From contig JAADJZ010000026.1 of NCBI GenBank assembly GCA_011032825.1, forward strand, positions 62,001-126,000: DNA of 64,000 bases, written 5' to 3'. Source of the DNA: Massariosphaeria phaeospora (Eukaryota; Ascomycota; Dothideomycetes; Pleosporales). Positions within the stretch are counted from its first letter, which is position 1; each line of letters starts with the position of its first letter. Of the stretch, positions 45,086 through 56,215 are shown piece by piece. The notes under the pieces are model-generated. The model saw only the letters and a list, made by a program, of their open reading frames with translations, ran no database searches and was not told the DNA's origin. The translations under genes were made by a program, and so were the position numbers.

Positions 45086-46132
45086 ATGGATGTCCTGGCG
45101 CCCGTAAATCCAGCAACACTCTTCTCAGCGCAAGGACTTGTAGTTGTCATCACCGGCGGAGGCAGTGGTAAGCTCTTCCTATCTACTCTGAAGCTACCCC
45201 ACCATACCCCGCCATCTGCACCACGTCATGTACCAAGCTGACAATATGCAGGAATTGGCCTTGCCATAGCGTCGACACTGTACCAGAATGGCGCTTCCAA
45301 AATCTACATCCTCGGCCGTCGCGCCAACGTTCTCGAAGACGCCATTAAGAAACTCGAAAGCTCGCCCTCTGCGCCGAAGAACTCCTCTGCGGTCCTCGCG
45401 GCAGTCAGCTGCGACGTCACCAAGCCCGAGTCTGTGTCGGTTGCTGTCTCGCAGATAGAAAAGGAGACTGGCTACGTCGACGTCCTGATCAACAACGCGG
45501 GCATCCTCGGCCCCGTCCAGCGCGATGCAATCTACGGCGCGCAATCGATCACAGAGCTGCGAGACGCCATGCTGAGCGGCTACGACCAGTGGTCCTCCGT
45601 GCTAGCCATCAACACAGCAGCCGTCATCGGCGTCTCAGCGGCCTTCCTCCCACTGCTCGAGGCCGCGAACACCCGCCGGGGCTGGACCGCCGGCAAACTC
45701 ACCGGCGCCGGCAACGCGCGCGTGCAGGACAAGAGCAAGCTCGCACAGACGGGCGCAGACGCCGACGACGACCGCTTGGCCCACATCATCACCGTGTCGA
45801 GCGTGGCCAGCTTCATGCGCTGGTGCTCGTCCGGGCTGCCGTACAACGCGAGCAAAGCGGCGGCCACGCATCTGGGCAAGATGATGAGCAGCTTCCTGGC
45901 CGAGTGGGGCATTAGGAGCAATGTCGTCTGCCCTGGCCCGTATCCGAGCGAGATGACGGTCGGGATCCATCCCGTGTATGGCTCCAATCAGGTGCCGCAG
46001 GGCAGGATGGGGGGGATGAATGATGTTGGTGGGATGACGCTGTCGTTGGTGGGGAAGGCGGGCACGTATGTGAATGGGACTGTGCATCTTTCGGATGGAG
46101 GGAGGGTGGCGGTGTTTCCGGCTACGTATTGA
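45086..46132 (+). CDS. Short-chain dehydrogenase/reductase (SDR)
   Basis: Exons 45086..45167 and 45252..46132 (84-base intron) give 320 residues. The NAD(P)-binding loop TGGGSGIG is completed at the splice junction. Other SDR landmarks are CDVTKPES (cofactor-side Asp), NNAG, the catalytic Ser in TVSSVASF and the catalytic Tyr/Lys in YNASK, then RSNVVCPGPYPSEM. This fold and length fit classical fungal SDRs of unknown substrate. Neighbours (THO3, NPR3) give no pathway hint. The frame is intact and the start ATG has a good A-rich context (gccgaaATG). Confidence 0.92.
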
Positions 46133-46544
46133 GGGGTTGTGCTCGATCATGATACTGGTAGAGTCTAGACTGTGTATTGAAGCAAGACCGACTCTCGTGC
46201 GGGTGGAGTCGTAGAAACCATCGACATACTCATTTTGAAGTCTAGCTTAATAGTAAAGAGACACAGCTAAGATATGGCAAATTAAGCAACACATGGTATT
46301 CTTAGGTTGGTGATGTGCATCAATACCATGGCGGGGAACCCCGGTTTACCATAGCCCAAGCCTCGGACCCCGGGAGAGCTCCCCACGCGTGTGCCGACAC
46401 CCCCACCTCCGCGCTTCTCCACTCCACTTGCATCGACCTCGACGTGACGCCTACCTTTGTAGCTGTGCTGCATCCGTACAGTTCCCGTATTCCGAACATG
46501 GCCGACCGGTAGTAGTCGCGTCCACGGTTGCCGCCCAGGCCACA
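46133..46544. other. Intergenic, NPR3 upstream region
   Basis: The region upstream of the chosen NPR3 ATG is open in frame from 46389 but looks non-coding (His/Arg/Cys-rich translation). Nothing else is recognised. Confidence 0.5.
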
Positions 46545-49100
46545 ATGGCACTCCCGCTCCCCCCCGCCTCGAACCTCCACGCCATCCTCCTGGTCACGAA
46601 ATCGCGGTCTCTGGGCCCGCGGCTCGTCTTCCATTACCCCGCGTTATCACCGTCTGCGGCGCTCGCGACTGACAAGCTGCCGACGTGGTTTGGGAACGCG
46701 ACTTCGACAGGCAGCCTGGCGTCGCACAGCTCGAGCAGCGATTGGGACAGCGGCACCGACAACGAGGATGACGGCGAGGTCGGAAGCAGAACCAGCGGGG
46801 AACGCGGTTCCGGTCGCACCGCCGCGAGCCACCGAGAGCGGGATCGATACCGGCCCGGTGCGTGGGGACGGCATGAGGGCATTGACGAGGACGATGCGGA
46901 TGCAGCAGACAACCGAGCACGCGGCGGGTACCGGAAGACGAACGGGGGCATCAAAGAGAAAGGCGGCGACTACGACTGGAACACCGTCTTGGGCTTCGAG
47001 GTGGTGGCGCTCGAGAAACTGCTGTGTCCCAGCAAAGCCTTCAACAAGCGGAGGTTCGAGCTGGGCGTCGAGAGCGTCGTCTTCGTCGGTGCGCCCATGT
47101 TTGTTCGCGACGACGGGTTGTGGAAGAAGATAAAGCGGAAAAAGAAGAAGCGCACGTCAGAGGAGCGGCTCCAGGAAGCTGGCCTTCTAGCCAGTCTCAA
47201 CATCAAGGATCTAGATGGAGACGCTACCCCAGCCGAAGGACGGAGGGGCCGAGCGAGTGTGGCATCGTTCGACCATCCTCAGGGGTTTGAGCCTGGCTAT
47301 GGTCACGGCATGGTGTCTGGTGCTCCTTCGGGAGCTCCGTCTGAAACTGGATCAGATACGCGCAGCAATTCGACCACAAACGATGCACCGGATATGACCA
47401 TGTTTAACGTGGTATTTGTGCTCAATCCGCCCGCCCTAGAGTATCAGTTGCGTGTGAAGGATATGTACGACAACGTCACCCGGAAGTACGCTAAAGCATT
47501 AAAGTATGAGCAAGCACGCTTCCAGCACGTCTGGAAAGAGTCCAAGAAGATCATAGACATCAAGCAGCGCGCAAAGGAAAACAACGAATCACTGACCTCG
47601 ACATGGCGCAAGATTATCAACACTTCACCTCTGGCGAAGTCGATTGCCATCCTGTTCGATGCCATCTCCAACGACAAGATTGCGCACATCCACTTCGACA
47701 CGACCTTTAACTCGTCGTTCCAGATCCCCCAAGCCGATTCGACGCCGTATCTGCCCAGTGCAATGGAGCCGCAAATGCCGGGATTATGGCTCACGACATC
47801 AAACGTGGTGATCGAGGACGATGTCAACGACGCGCCAATGACCCAGCACGCTGCCCTTCTCCTGCTGGAGGACCCGGAAACACTAATCAAAGATCTGGAG
47901 GGCGATGCGAAGGGCAACACAACTGCCCTAGCATTCTATATTCGAAACATTATTCCAACCAAATCCCTTCAGAAGATATGCATTAAGCAGAATATCCAGG
48001 CGCAAGACATGGAGTACATAGCCCGTCATCTCGTCTACTGGCGCAGAGCCCGATTGATCGCACCGCTACACCCTCGCGACACCTACATCGTCTCCCCCAA
48101 CGCCGACATGTCTGCACTCCAAGCCGCAGTTCCCTCGTTTGCCTCGCGCTTCCCGACATTCCCCTCGCTTCCCAAGTTCCTGAGCATGCTTTCGGGTACT
48201 CCGCGATCGTACCGGAGCTGCATACCCACGAACGAGCACCGCGAAGCGTACATGGAGATCTTGGCCTGGCTCATGCGCGGCGGCTGGGTCACGCAACTGC
48301 GGACCTTCGCCTGGGTGCGCGTTACGCCCGGCATCAAAGCCGCCGTTGCCGCCGACATGGAGCAAGAAGCACAGCAAAAACGGACCGAAGACGTGCGCCG
48401 CGATGCGTCGGACAACGACTCCCTGACCGAGAGCATCTTCTCCGACCACAAGCGCTCCAGCCTGCTATCCGGCGGCACCGCGCGGCCAAGCACACCGCTA
48501 CGCCGAACGCGACGAGACGTCGACGAGGAAGACGCAGAGAAGAACATGACGTTGAGCCCGCGAGTAAGGCCGGGCTGGCGTGGCAGTCCTGTGCGCCAGG
48601 CCTCCGACGCGGGAAGCACCAGCAGCAACCGCACGACCATCCACGCCGCCCCGCACCGGCAGTCCTCGCCCGCGCAGTCGTCCACCAAACCGCACCGCCC
48701 CTCCCCGCTGCACCTGCTCCCGAAAACGCAACCCAAGCCGAAACCCACCTCGCCCTCGCCTTCACGGCCCGCACCCCCCTTCTCCCCCTCGCTGCACCCC
48801 AGCTCGCCAACCACGCTGCTCCACGCGTCGGCCCCTTCGCAACCCCCCCACCACACGTCCTCGCTCGTGCTCTCCCCGCAGAAAGCGACTGCCCTCGAGT
48901 CGCGCTGGCTGGAGAAGATCGGCCAGGGCTTTGCGGACGCGGATGTGCGCGAGCAGTGGCCGATGCTGCTGCGCTATTTGGATGGAAGGCATGCGCTGGA
49001 GGATGTGGGGATTAAGGAGGGGTTGAAGAGGAAGAGGGTGGCGGGGTTGGTGGCGGGGGTGAGGGAGGGGGGGTGGTTGGTTGGGGTGAGGCATTGGTAG
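46545..49100 (+). CDS. NPR3: Nitrogen permease regulator 3 (NPR3), GATOR1/SEACIT subunit
   Basis: A single exon of 851 residues from ATG 46545 (MALPLPPASNLHAILLVTKSR). With Npr2 and Iml1 it inhibits TORC1 at the vacuole when amino acids are short. Family blocks: LHAILLVTKSRSLGPRLVFHYP (N-terminal longin-like region), LGFEVVALEKLLCP, FELGVESVVFVGAPMFV, MFNVVFVLNPPALEY, WLTTSNVVIEDDV, HAALLLLEDPE, and the C-terminal LAWLMRGGWVTQLRTFAWV. Disordered Ser/Asp/Arg-rich inserts lie near residues 65-140 and a Pro/Ser-rich one near 650-780. A winged-helix-like end (LRYLDGRHALEDVGIKEGLKR) closes the protein. An in-frame upstream extension to 46389 exists but reads as 5' leader. Confidence 0.93.
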   Translation: MALPLPPASNLHAILLVTKSRSLGPRLVFHYPALSPSAALATDKLPTWFGNATSTGSLASHSSSSDWDSGTDNEDDGEVGSRTSGERGSGRTAASHRERDRYRPGAWGRHEGIDEDDADAADNRARGGYRKTNGGIKEKGGDYDWNTVLGFEVVALEKLLCPSKAFNKRRFELGVESVVFVGAPMFVRDDGLWKKIKRKKKKRTSEERLQEAGLLASLNIKDLDGDATPAEGRRGRASVASFDHPQGFEPGYGHGMVSGAPSGAPSETGSDTRSNSTTNDAPDMTMFNVVFVLNPPALEYQLRVKDMYDNVTRKYAKALKYEQARFQHVWKESKKIIDIKQRAKENNESLTSTWRKIINTSPLAKSIAILFDAISNDKIAHIHFDTTFNSSFQIPQADSTPYLPSAMEPQMPGLWLTTSNVVIEDDVNDAPMTQHAALLLLEDPETLIKDLEGDAKGNTTALAFYIRNIIPTKSLQKICIKQNIQAQDMEYIARHLVYWRRARLIAPLHPRDTYIVSPNADMSALQAAVPSFASRFPTFPSLPKFLSMLSGTPRSYRSCIPTNEHREAYMEILAWLMRGGWVTQLRTFAWVRVTPGIKAAVAADMEQEAQQKRTEDVRRDASDNDSLTESIFSDHKRSSLLSGGTARPSTPLRRTRRDVDEEDAEKNMTLSPRVRPGWRGSPVRQASDAGSTSSNRTTIHAAPHRQSSPAQSSTKPHRPSPLHLLPKTQPKPKPTSPSPSRPAPPFSPSLHPSSPTTLLHASAPSQPPHHTSSLVLSPQKATALESRWLEKIGQGFADADVREQWPMLLRYLDGRHALEDVGIKEGLKRKRVAGLVAGVREGGWLVGVRHW

Positions 49101-49791
49101 GGGAAGGGGGAGGGAGGTGGGAGGTGGGTAGGAAGAGCTAGGGGTGGAAGGGTGGCAGGACGGGGAGGGGGTTGAAGGGGATGTGCGTTTGATACCCGTT
49201 TTTTATACATGGAGATAGTTTGGAGATGGATCAAGGCGAGATTGGCGGTTTTTGGGCTTGTATGGCTATCTTCAAACATCGCTGTCGTATAGTCATTAAG
49301 CGAATGATTAATCAGCACGATCAAGTGCAAACCTTATCCTAGCCGCCTAGGTGCAACTTTAGTTTATCAACACCACGACACGCTAGCCTATTATCATCTT
49401 CTTGTATACCGGCTACAGTAGGTATTATGTTAGCAGTGCTCTGATGCTCAACAGAATACTCAGTGTCGTCGCGCGGCTTGGTGATTAGCTGGGATGCGGA
49501 AGGTTGGCGCTCGCTTCAGCGGTTCGTGAACTCACCCACCTGCACTCCGAGTTGTCTGTCATCCAAACATACTTCGATCGATGGCTTGTGGGCTGACGAG
49601 TTGATAGATTGGATTCGGCACGGAATGAGCAGGCCTGGAACAGCGGCACCGCGAGCTACGATCCGAAGAGCTGGAATCTTGCGTACACGTCGGCTGCAAG
49701 TGCATCATATGCGAAGCAACTGAAGCATCTTCCCGGCCGCACCTGAATACATCGACAAATACAAGTACAAGCTCCTCAGTTCACAACCACC
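49101..49791. other. Intergenic, NPR3 / HET-domain gene
   Basis: G-rich repeats (gggagg/gggaag) follow the NPR3 stop at 49,100-49,180. No gene or RNA is recognised. Confidence 0.5.
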
Positions 49792-51096
49792 ATGTGGCTC
49801 CTCCACACCACCACGCTCCATCTCCACGAGTTCTTCGGCGCCAACACCCCGCCCTATGCCATCCTCTCGCACACGTGGGGCTCCGGCGAGCTGGTGTTCC
49901 AAGACGTGCCCCTCGCAACCCCCGCGACCGCCGCGCTGCACGACCTTGAGCTTTCGCCGGCCCTGAAAGGCAAACCCGGGTTCGACAAAGTCGCGCGGTT
50001 CTGCGCGTTTGTTAAGAAGTGGCATGATTATGCTTGGGTGGATACGTGCTGTATTGATAAGCGTAGTAGCGCTGAGCTGTCTGAGGCCGTTAACAGCATG
50101 TACAAGTGGTACCGCGACGCGCAGATCTGCATCGTCTATCTCGCCGACGTGCCGCCCCTCCAGCAAGACGTCACGCAAGACGACGGCGGCTACTCCACCT
50201 GGGAAGCCGCGTTCCGCGCGAGCCGCTGGTTCACGCGCGGCTGGACGCTGCAAGAACTCATCGCTTCTGAGACCCGCATCTTCGTCGCACGTGACTGGAC
50301 CGAGCTCGACATCCGGCAGCGCTCGCGCGGCTGGCACCACGACCTGCTGGCCCTCGTCGCCGACATCACCGGCATCGCAGAGAAAGTGCTGCGCTCGCGC
50401 GCCGCGCTGCCGCACTTCTGCATCGCGGAGCGCATGTCGTGGGCGGCGCGCCGGCAGACGACGCGCGCCGAGGACGCCGCGTACAGCCTGCTCGGCCTGT
50501 TCGCCGTCAACATGCCGATCCTGTACGGCGAGGCCGGCAACGCCTTCACGCGCCTGCAGGAAGAGCTGCTGCGGCGCAGCCCCGACGAGAGCATCTTCGT
50601 GTGGCGGAACCGGTCGGCGGTGCATCGGCCGCACAGTGGGCTGCTGGCAAGCGCGCCGGCGGATTTCGCGGATCTGCCGCCGCTGAGGTTGTATCGGTTT
50701 GACGCGACGTATCCGTTTGCGATGCTGAATACGGGGCTGCTCATCATGCCGTGGTTGTTGCGGAGCCGCGACGGGCCTCCTCCGCTGAGAGGCGGCGCGG
50801 GCGCTGGGTCAGGGGCAGAGCGGCACCACGCGACGCGCCTCGCTGCCCTGCGCTGCCAGGTTGCGATTAAGCACGGCTGGATGTTCGTGTGTGTTCGTGT
50901 GCAGCGCGTGGATTTGCAGAGCTGTCTGGTTAATGGCCGCATGTGCGATGTGTATCGGCGGGTGGACTGCCATGAGTGGGAGCTGGTGGGGGCGCAGGAG
51001 TTGGAGGGCGTGGAGTGTACGGTTGTTTTGGTGCAGGAGGATCGGCATGCGGAGTTGGGGGGTGGGGGTGCGGGTAGGGTAGGGGTGTTGGGTTAG
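49792..51096 (+). CDS. HET-domain (heterokaryon incompatibility-type) protein
   Basis: A single exon of 434 residues. The N-terminus MWLLHTTTLHLHEFFG leads straight into the HET domain: YAILSHTWGSGELVFQD near residue 23, FVKKWHDYAWVDTCCIDKRSSAELSEAVNSMYKWY near 75-110, and FTRGWTLQELIA near 143. The conserved follow-on region has AERMSWAARRQTTRAEDAAYSLLGLF and MPILYGEAGNAFTRLQEELL. The C-terminal 150 residues have no recognised domain. HET domains trigger cell death on non-self recognition in well-studied cases; most members, like this one, have no known partner. The frame is intact. Many relatives carry introns in this region; none is needed here. Confidence 0.92.
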   Translation: MWLLHTTTLHLHEFFGANTPPYAILSHTWGSGELVFQDVPLATPATAALHDLELSPALKGKPGFDKVARFCAFVKKWHDYAWVDTCCIDKRSSAELSEAVNSMYKWYRDAQICIVYLADVPPLQQDVTQDDGGYSTWEAAFRASRWFTRGWTLQELIASETRIFVARDWTELDIRQRSRGWHHDLLALVADITGIAEKVLRSRAALPHFCIAERMSWAARRQTTRAEDAAYSLLGLFAVNMPILYGEAGNAFTRLQEELLRRSPDESIFVWRNRSAVHRPHSGLLASAPADFADLPPLRLYRFDATYPFAMLNTGLLIMPWLLRSRDGPPPLRGGAGAGSGAERHHATRLAALRCQVAIKHGWMFVCVRVQRVDLQSCLVNGRMCDVYRRVDCHEWELVGAQELEGVECTVVLVQEDRHAELGGGGAGRVGVLG

Positions 51097-51570
51097 AGAC
51101 GGTGGTGGTGATGGGGAGTGGGGCAAGTGGAAGGACGGACCGTCGGTGGGATGGGAGATGCATCTCCCATTTGAAAGTATGTTATCTGGCCTAAGGGTGA
51201 GGGATCAATAACAGCGCCGAATTGAGATGTGGGCGCGAGGATTCGCGTGCTGTGCACGTTAACGTATACCCGTTCACTCCATCCGCTCCAAATGCACTCG
51301 TCTTTTTGCTGATCCAGATACCGATATATAGTGCTCCACATAGAGTCTTACGGCTGCTGTATGGCATACAAGCTGTTCAACACGGTCTAAATGGGGTGAC
51401 TGCCCAGGTTCCACTCTCACAACAGCACTCGGGGATGTGCTGCACTGTACCGGCATCTCCCCATCGATTGATGGAGCACGACAACGGCCTCCGAGTGCCA
51501 CACATCAAACACTGACCGAATCTCGCAACCACGAACCAGCTCAGCTCAGCTCAGCCCTCTCATCTCGCAT
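51097..51570. other. Convergent 3' region, HET gene / TRP4
   Basis: It probably holds both 3' UTRs. An agctcagctcagctcagc run lies at about 51,537-51,556. Confidence 0.5.
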
Positions 51571-52981
51571 TCACGCTATCTCATTCGTAACGTCCACAAA
51601 CCTCTGCCACTGCCGATACGCCTCCCCACTCGTAATCGCCCACTTCGCCCTCCGCACCCCCTCTTTCCACCTTCCCCCACCCGGCCCCACCTCCCTAACC
51701 ACCTCCCCATCATCCCCCATCCCCATCTCACTCTCATCCCCATCACACACTCCACTAACAACCAACAGCGCCGCCGTATTCATATACACAAAGTGCAGAA
51801 TCGGGTCATCGGGCGCCACCTCGCCCGTCAAAATGCGCATCAGCGTCTGCGCATTCTGCTCCGGCGCCTGCCCCGGCGCCACCGCGCTGAGCGCATGCAC
51901 CGGCAATCCAAAGTCCGCGGGCTCCACCGTGAAATACGAAATGTCGACCGCGCCCGTGACGCCGTTCTCCGCCAGCCGCCAGCAGTGCGTCGGCCCCGCG
52001 CACGACACCTCGTCCAGCTCCTCGTCGCCGCACACAATCATCGCTTTGCGGCACCCGGCCTGGCGCAGCGCCTCGGCGAAGTCCGGGCCGATGTCCCGGC
52101 GCGCTACGCCGATGAGGCGCGCTTCGATCAGCTCGTGCAGCGGGTTGGCGAGCGGGCCGAGTAGGTTGAAGATGGTGCGCCAGCCGAGCTGCTTGCGGAT
52201 GGCGGCGGCGTGGCGGGCGCCGGGGTGGAAGACGGGCGCGAAGAGGAAGGCGTAGTTGGTGGCGGTGTAGATGCGCGGGAGCGTGGAGGGCGTGATGGAG
52301 GTGAGGAGCGGGGGGGTGGGCGGCGCGCAGGAGAGAAGGTCGGCGGAGCCAGAGCGCGAGGTGCTGGCGCGGTTGCCGTGTTTGGCGATGAGCAGGAGGG
52401 AGGAGGCGAGGATGCTGGACGTGGTGGAGATGTTGAAGGTGTTGTGGGAGTCGCCGCCGGTGCCGACGATGTCGCACTGGGGGTGGGGGTTAGAGGTGTG
52501 AAAGGGGGTTACGAATGAAGATCCATTATGACTGGGTATAGAAGTATGAAAGGATAAGGAACGAAGCTATGCCAGCGGCAAAATTGGGAACAATCCTGAA
52601 ATGAGACACATGAAATTGAAATAAGGGTACTGACTAAAAAGATGAGACTTAACATACCAAACCTCCCTGATAACCTCCCTCTTTCCTCCCCCTTTCCGCA
52701 ATCAGCTTCGACAATCCCTCCTTGTCAATGCCCGTCGAGAAATTCCGCATCGCCTCGGCGCATCTGGACAGCACATCGGCTTGGCGGTCGCGATCGGTGA
52801 AATGGAGACATGTCAGCAGCGCTCCCGTCTGCACTTCGGACAGGCTGTTGGTGAAGATGAGGGATATGGCTGCGGCGATCTCCTCCGCGTCCGGCTTGGT
52901 GGCAGCTGATTCGTGCCAGAGACGTTTCAAGAGCGGTGTTATGGAGATTTTGGTGTCTTCGCCGCTGGGTGCTGTTGCCAT
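51571..52981 (-). CDS. TRP4: Anthranilate phosphoribosyltransferase
   Basis: Exons 52981..52658 (108 codons) and 52476..51571 (302 codons) join phase 0 across a 181-base intron to 409 residues. It transfers phosphoribosyl from PRPP to anthranilate, the second step of tryptophan synthesis. Exon 1 carries the helical N-terminal domain (ITPLLKRLW, EVQTGALLTCLHFT). Exon 2 opens with the PRPP-binding CDIVGTGGDSHNTFNIST, then AKHGNRASTSRSGSADLL and the HPGARHAAAIRKQLGWRTIFNLLGPLANP stretch. VCGDEELDEVS follows in the C-terminal domain. An acidic Gly-rich insertion near the end (DGDESEMGMGDDGEVVREVG) is not typical of bacterial TrpD. It is divergent from MAK21. Confidence 0.95.
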
Positions 52982-53373
52982 TGTGAATGAATAGGATGTT
53001 GTTTTGTTATTTCCTCATCCGGACACGTGGAGGGTCGACTGGGAAGGGTCGAGATGAGGGATGTTGGAAGCGGTTGGAGATCGAGCAGGTCAATTGACGT
53101 GTGCAAAGTGAGTCGAGTGAAGTGAGGCCTATAGGACCTCGAGCTTGACTCACGCGGCGGAGCGGAGCCCGAGTCCGCTCCGAGAGAAGCACTCCCCTCC
53201 ATCCACCCCGCCACGCCGATCGGTTAGCGCCGGATCATCTGTCCCGCCGGCGCCGATCACAAATTTCGACGCGATCCCAGCTACGCCTGCCGAGTCTCCC
53301 ACGGTCATGACGAGTCAGAGAATTTTCTCTGGCCGGCCTTGCAGCGACACACCATCCACGCCGACGACATCAA
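52982..53373. promoter_or_regulatory. 392-base divergent promoter between TRP4 and MAK21
   Basis: The two start codons face away from each other across 392 bases, so both genes must share this promoter space. A GAGTCA-type sequence (tgactca) is at about 53,145-53,151 and tgagtca-like sequence is nearby, resembling the site used by Gcn4/CpcA in amino-acid control. That reading is inference from sequence alone. Confidence 0.6.
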
Positions 53374-56215
53374 ATGGGGAAGAAGCGGACCCATGCCGAG
53401 ACTAAGGATGGCTTCACGAAGCCGCCGCCGGACAAGAGCCGGCTGAAGGTGCCGCAGGAGCAGCGTCGCAAGGAGAAGGACAAGCGGAAGACGGGCGACG
53501 ACAAGCGGCCGAAGCCTGCGCTGGTACGACGGGCTGTCGTGCTGCGACTTATGAAGGCGCTGCTGACGTTGACAGCTGTTCACCCCCCAGCCCGAATGGC
53601 ACGCCGTCGAGCTCCCCGAGCTGCCAACTCTCGAAAACCCAGACGATCCGTCCCGTCGCATTCTCGACGAAATCCACCAGCATGCCGACAAGCTTCTGGA
53701 GGCCGAGGCGGCCGAGTACGCGACGTCGCACCTCTCGAGAGACGCATCGCACAAGTTCATGTCGACCGTCATGGCCTCGGGTACCATGGAGGACAAGGTG
53801 TCGGCTCTCACCTTACTGATCCAAGAGTCGCCGCTGCATACCCAGAAGGCGTTTGAGCAGCTGCTGGGCCTTTCTAAGAAGAAGAACAGGAGCGCTGCGC
53901 TCATGGCTCTGGGGGCGCTCAAAGATCTCCTGGGTCTGGGTGTGGTCCTTCCGCCGAATCGCAAACTGAAGGCGTTTGCTCGACAGTCTGGATTGATCAG
54001 CGCGGTGCAAGGCACCAGCTACTGGAAGTCCGGCGATAAGCTGCCCGGGAGTGTCCAGAAGGTGCACCTGATTGCATGGGCGTACGAGGACTGGCTCAAG
54101 AAGCAGTACTTTGAGATGCTCAAAATCATCGAGGGCTGGGGAAACGACGAGGTCGAATACTCACGCCACCGGGCGGTCAATTTTGTCTGGGAGCTCCTGA
54201 AAGAGAAGCCCGAACAGGAGGAGAATCTGCTGCGGTTGCTCGTCAACAAGCTTGGAGACAAGGAGAAGAAGGTGGCTTCCAAGGCATCGTATCTCCTGCT
54301 CCAACTGCAGATCACCCACCCGCTCATGAAGCTGGTCATCATGAATGCGATCGAATCGGATCTCCTGTTCAGGCCAAACCAGAGCGGCTCTGCTAAGTAC
54401 TATGCCGTAATCACGCTTAACCAAACTATTCTTAGCGTGCGGGAGCAGGAGGTTGCAAATAAGCTCTTGGAGGTTTACTTCAGCTTGTTTGTCGCTTTGC
54501 TGAAAAAAGAGAAGGATCTGCCCAAAGAGGTGGTAACGAAGGTGAATAAAGATGGCCTCATGCAAGGAGGAGGGGGCCGACCTGGAAAGATGGCCAAAAA
54601 GAAGGCAGACAAGGCGGCTACCCTGGCCTATAAATCCGAAGATGAAATGAGGGAGAAATTGATTTCGGGAGTCCTTAGTGGGGTTAACCGGGCTTTCCCC
54701 TTCGCCCAAACGGATGATGCGAAGTAAGTTGGTTGTGCAGTTGTATGACGGGCTGTACTAACACACGACAGGTTCGAAAAGCAGCTAAACACCATCTTTG
54801 AGATCACACACTCGTCGAATTTCAACACCAGCATCCAAGCTATGACGCTCATTCAGCAGATATCCGCTACGAAGCACTATTCTACCGACCGCTTTTACCG
54901 CACACTCTACGAATCCCTTCTGGATCCCCGTCTCATTACGACTTCGAAGCATATCATGTATCTGAATCTTCTTTTCCGTTCGCTCAAAGCGGACGTCAGC
55001 ACTAGACGTGTCAAGGCCTTTGTCAAGCGTTTACTGCAGATTATCCACATGCATGAGCCGTCTTTCATCTGTGGTGTTTTATATCTGGTCAACGAGTTGA
55101 TCAAAACGTTTCCGAGCATCAAGTCCATGTTGTCTACACCAGAGGGCAATGATGATGACAGCGGAGATGAACATTACGATGATGTACCCGAGGAAGGGAC
55201 GAGCACCAAGAAGGTCGACCAGTCAAAGCATGTCCATTACGACGCGCGAAAGCGGGACCCTGATCACGCTCAGGCCGACTTTTCCTGTCTCTGGGAACTT
55301 CTCCCCCTCCAGGCGCATTACCATCCCTCAGTTCATGTCTTGGCTTCCAGGCTCTTGAACCAGGAGCCCATCAAGGAGAAAGCCGACCCCACCATCTATA
55401 CTCTGATGAACTTCCTCGACAAGTTCTCTTTCCGCAACGCCAAGACTAAGACTCAGGCGGCACATGGATCTTCGATCATGCAGCCGATGGCCGGCACGTC
55501 CAAGGCCACGGACTATCTTATCACCGCGCGCGACGGCGACCGCCTACACGACCCTGTCAATTCCGAACAGTTCTGGCGCAAGAAGATTGATGATGTGCGC
55601 GTTGATGAGGTCTTCTTTCACAAGTATTTCGAGAAGGCGGGCAAGGCGAAACATGTGGCGAAGAAAGAGAAGAAGAAGAGGAAGCAAGATGAGGATGAGG
55701 AGAGCGACGCGGGCGAAGACGAGATCTGGAAGGCGCTCGTCAACAGCAGGCCGGACGTTGAAGGCGAGGACGGCGACGACGACGGCTTTAGCGACATCGA
55801 CATGGACGGCATGATGAGCGATGACGCCGACGATGCTGAAGGCGGCGTGGGCATGGACGAGGGCGTCGAACTCAACCTCGGAAGCGACGACGAGGGTCCC
55901 GCGGGCGCAGAAATCGACGATGACGACGACGAAGATGATGCCCTTGATGGCCTTGATCTCGACGACGAAGACGCGCTGGTCGATAGCGACGACGATGTAC
56001 CCCTCGACATGGACATGGACATGGACATGAACGACGACACGGATGTCGAAGACCCAACCCCGTCGTCCAAGTCGAAGAACGTCAAGGACAAGGGCAAGGA
56101 TAGCGATAACGGGAAGAAGAGCAACAAAAAGAGGAAGCTCAAGCATCTTCCGACGTTTGCTTCGGCTGAGGACTATGCTAAGTTGATTGGGGGCGATGAT
56201 GATGATAGCGAGTAG
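53374..56215 (+). CDS. MAK21: Ribosome biogenesis protein MAK21/NOC1 (CBF/Mak21 family)
   Basis: Exons 53374..53523, 53576..54723 and 54772..56215 (introns 52 and 48 bases) give 913 residues. Mak21/Noc1 escorts early 60S pre-ribosomes in the nucleolus with Noc2. The basic N-terminus is MGKKRTHAETKDGF. Helical-repeat regions follow: MEDKVSALTLLIQESPLHT, LMALGALKDLLGLGVVLPP, NFVWELLKEKPEQEENLLRLLV. The CBF/Mak21 domain has FICGVLYLVNELIKTFP, YDARKRDPDHAQADFSCLWELLPL and HYHPSVHVLASRLL. A highly acidic tail (many Asp runs, including four tandem Met-Asp pairs near 56,010-56,030) ends with a Lys-rich segment and FASAEDYAKLIGGDDDD. Identification is secure. Confidence 0.96.
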
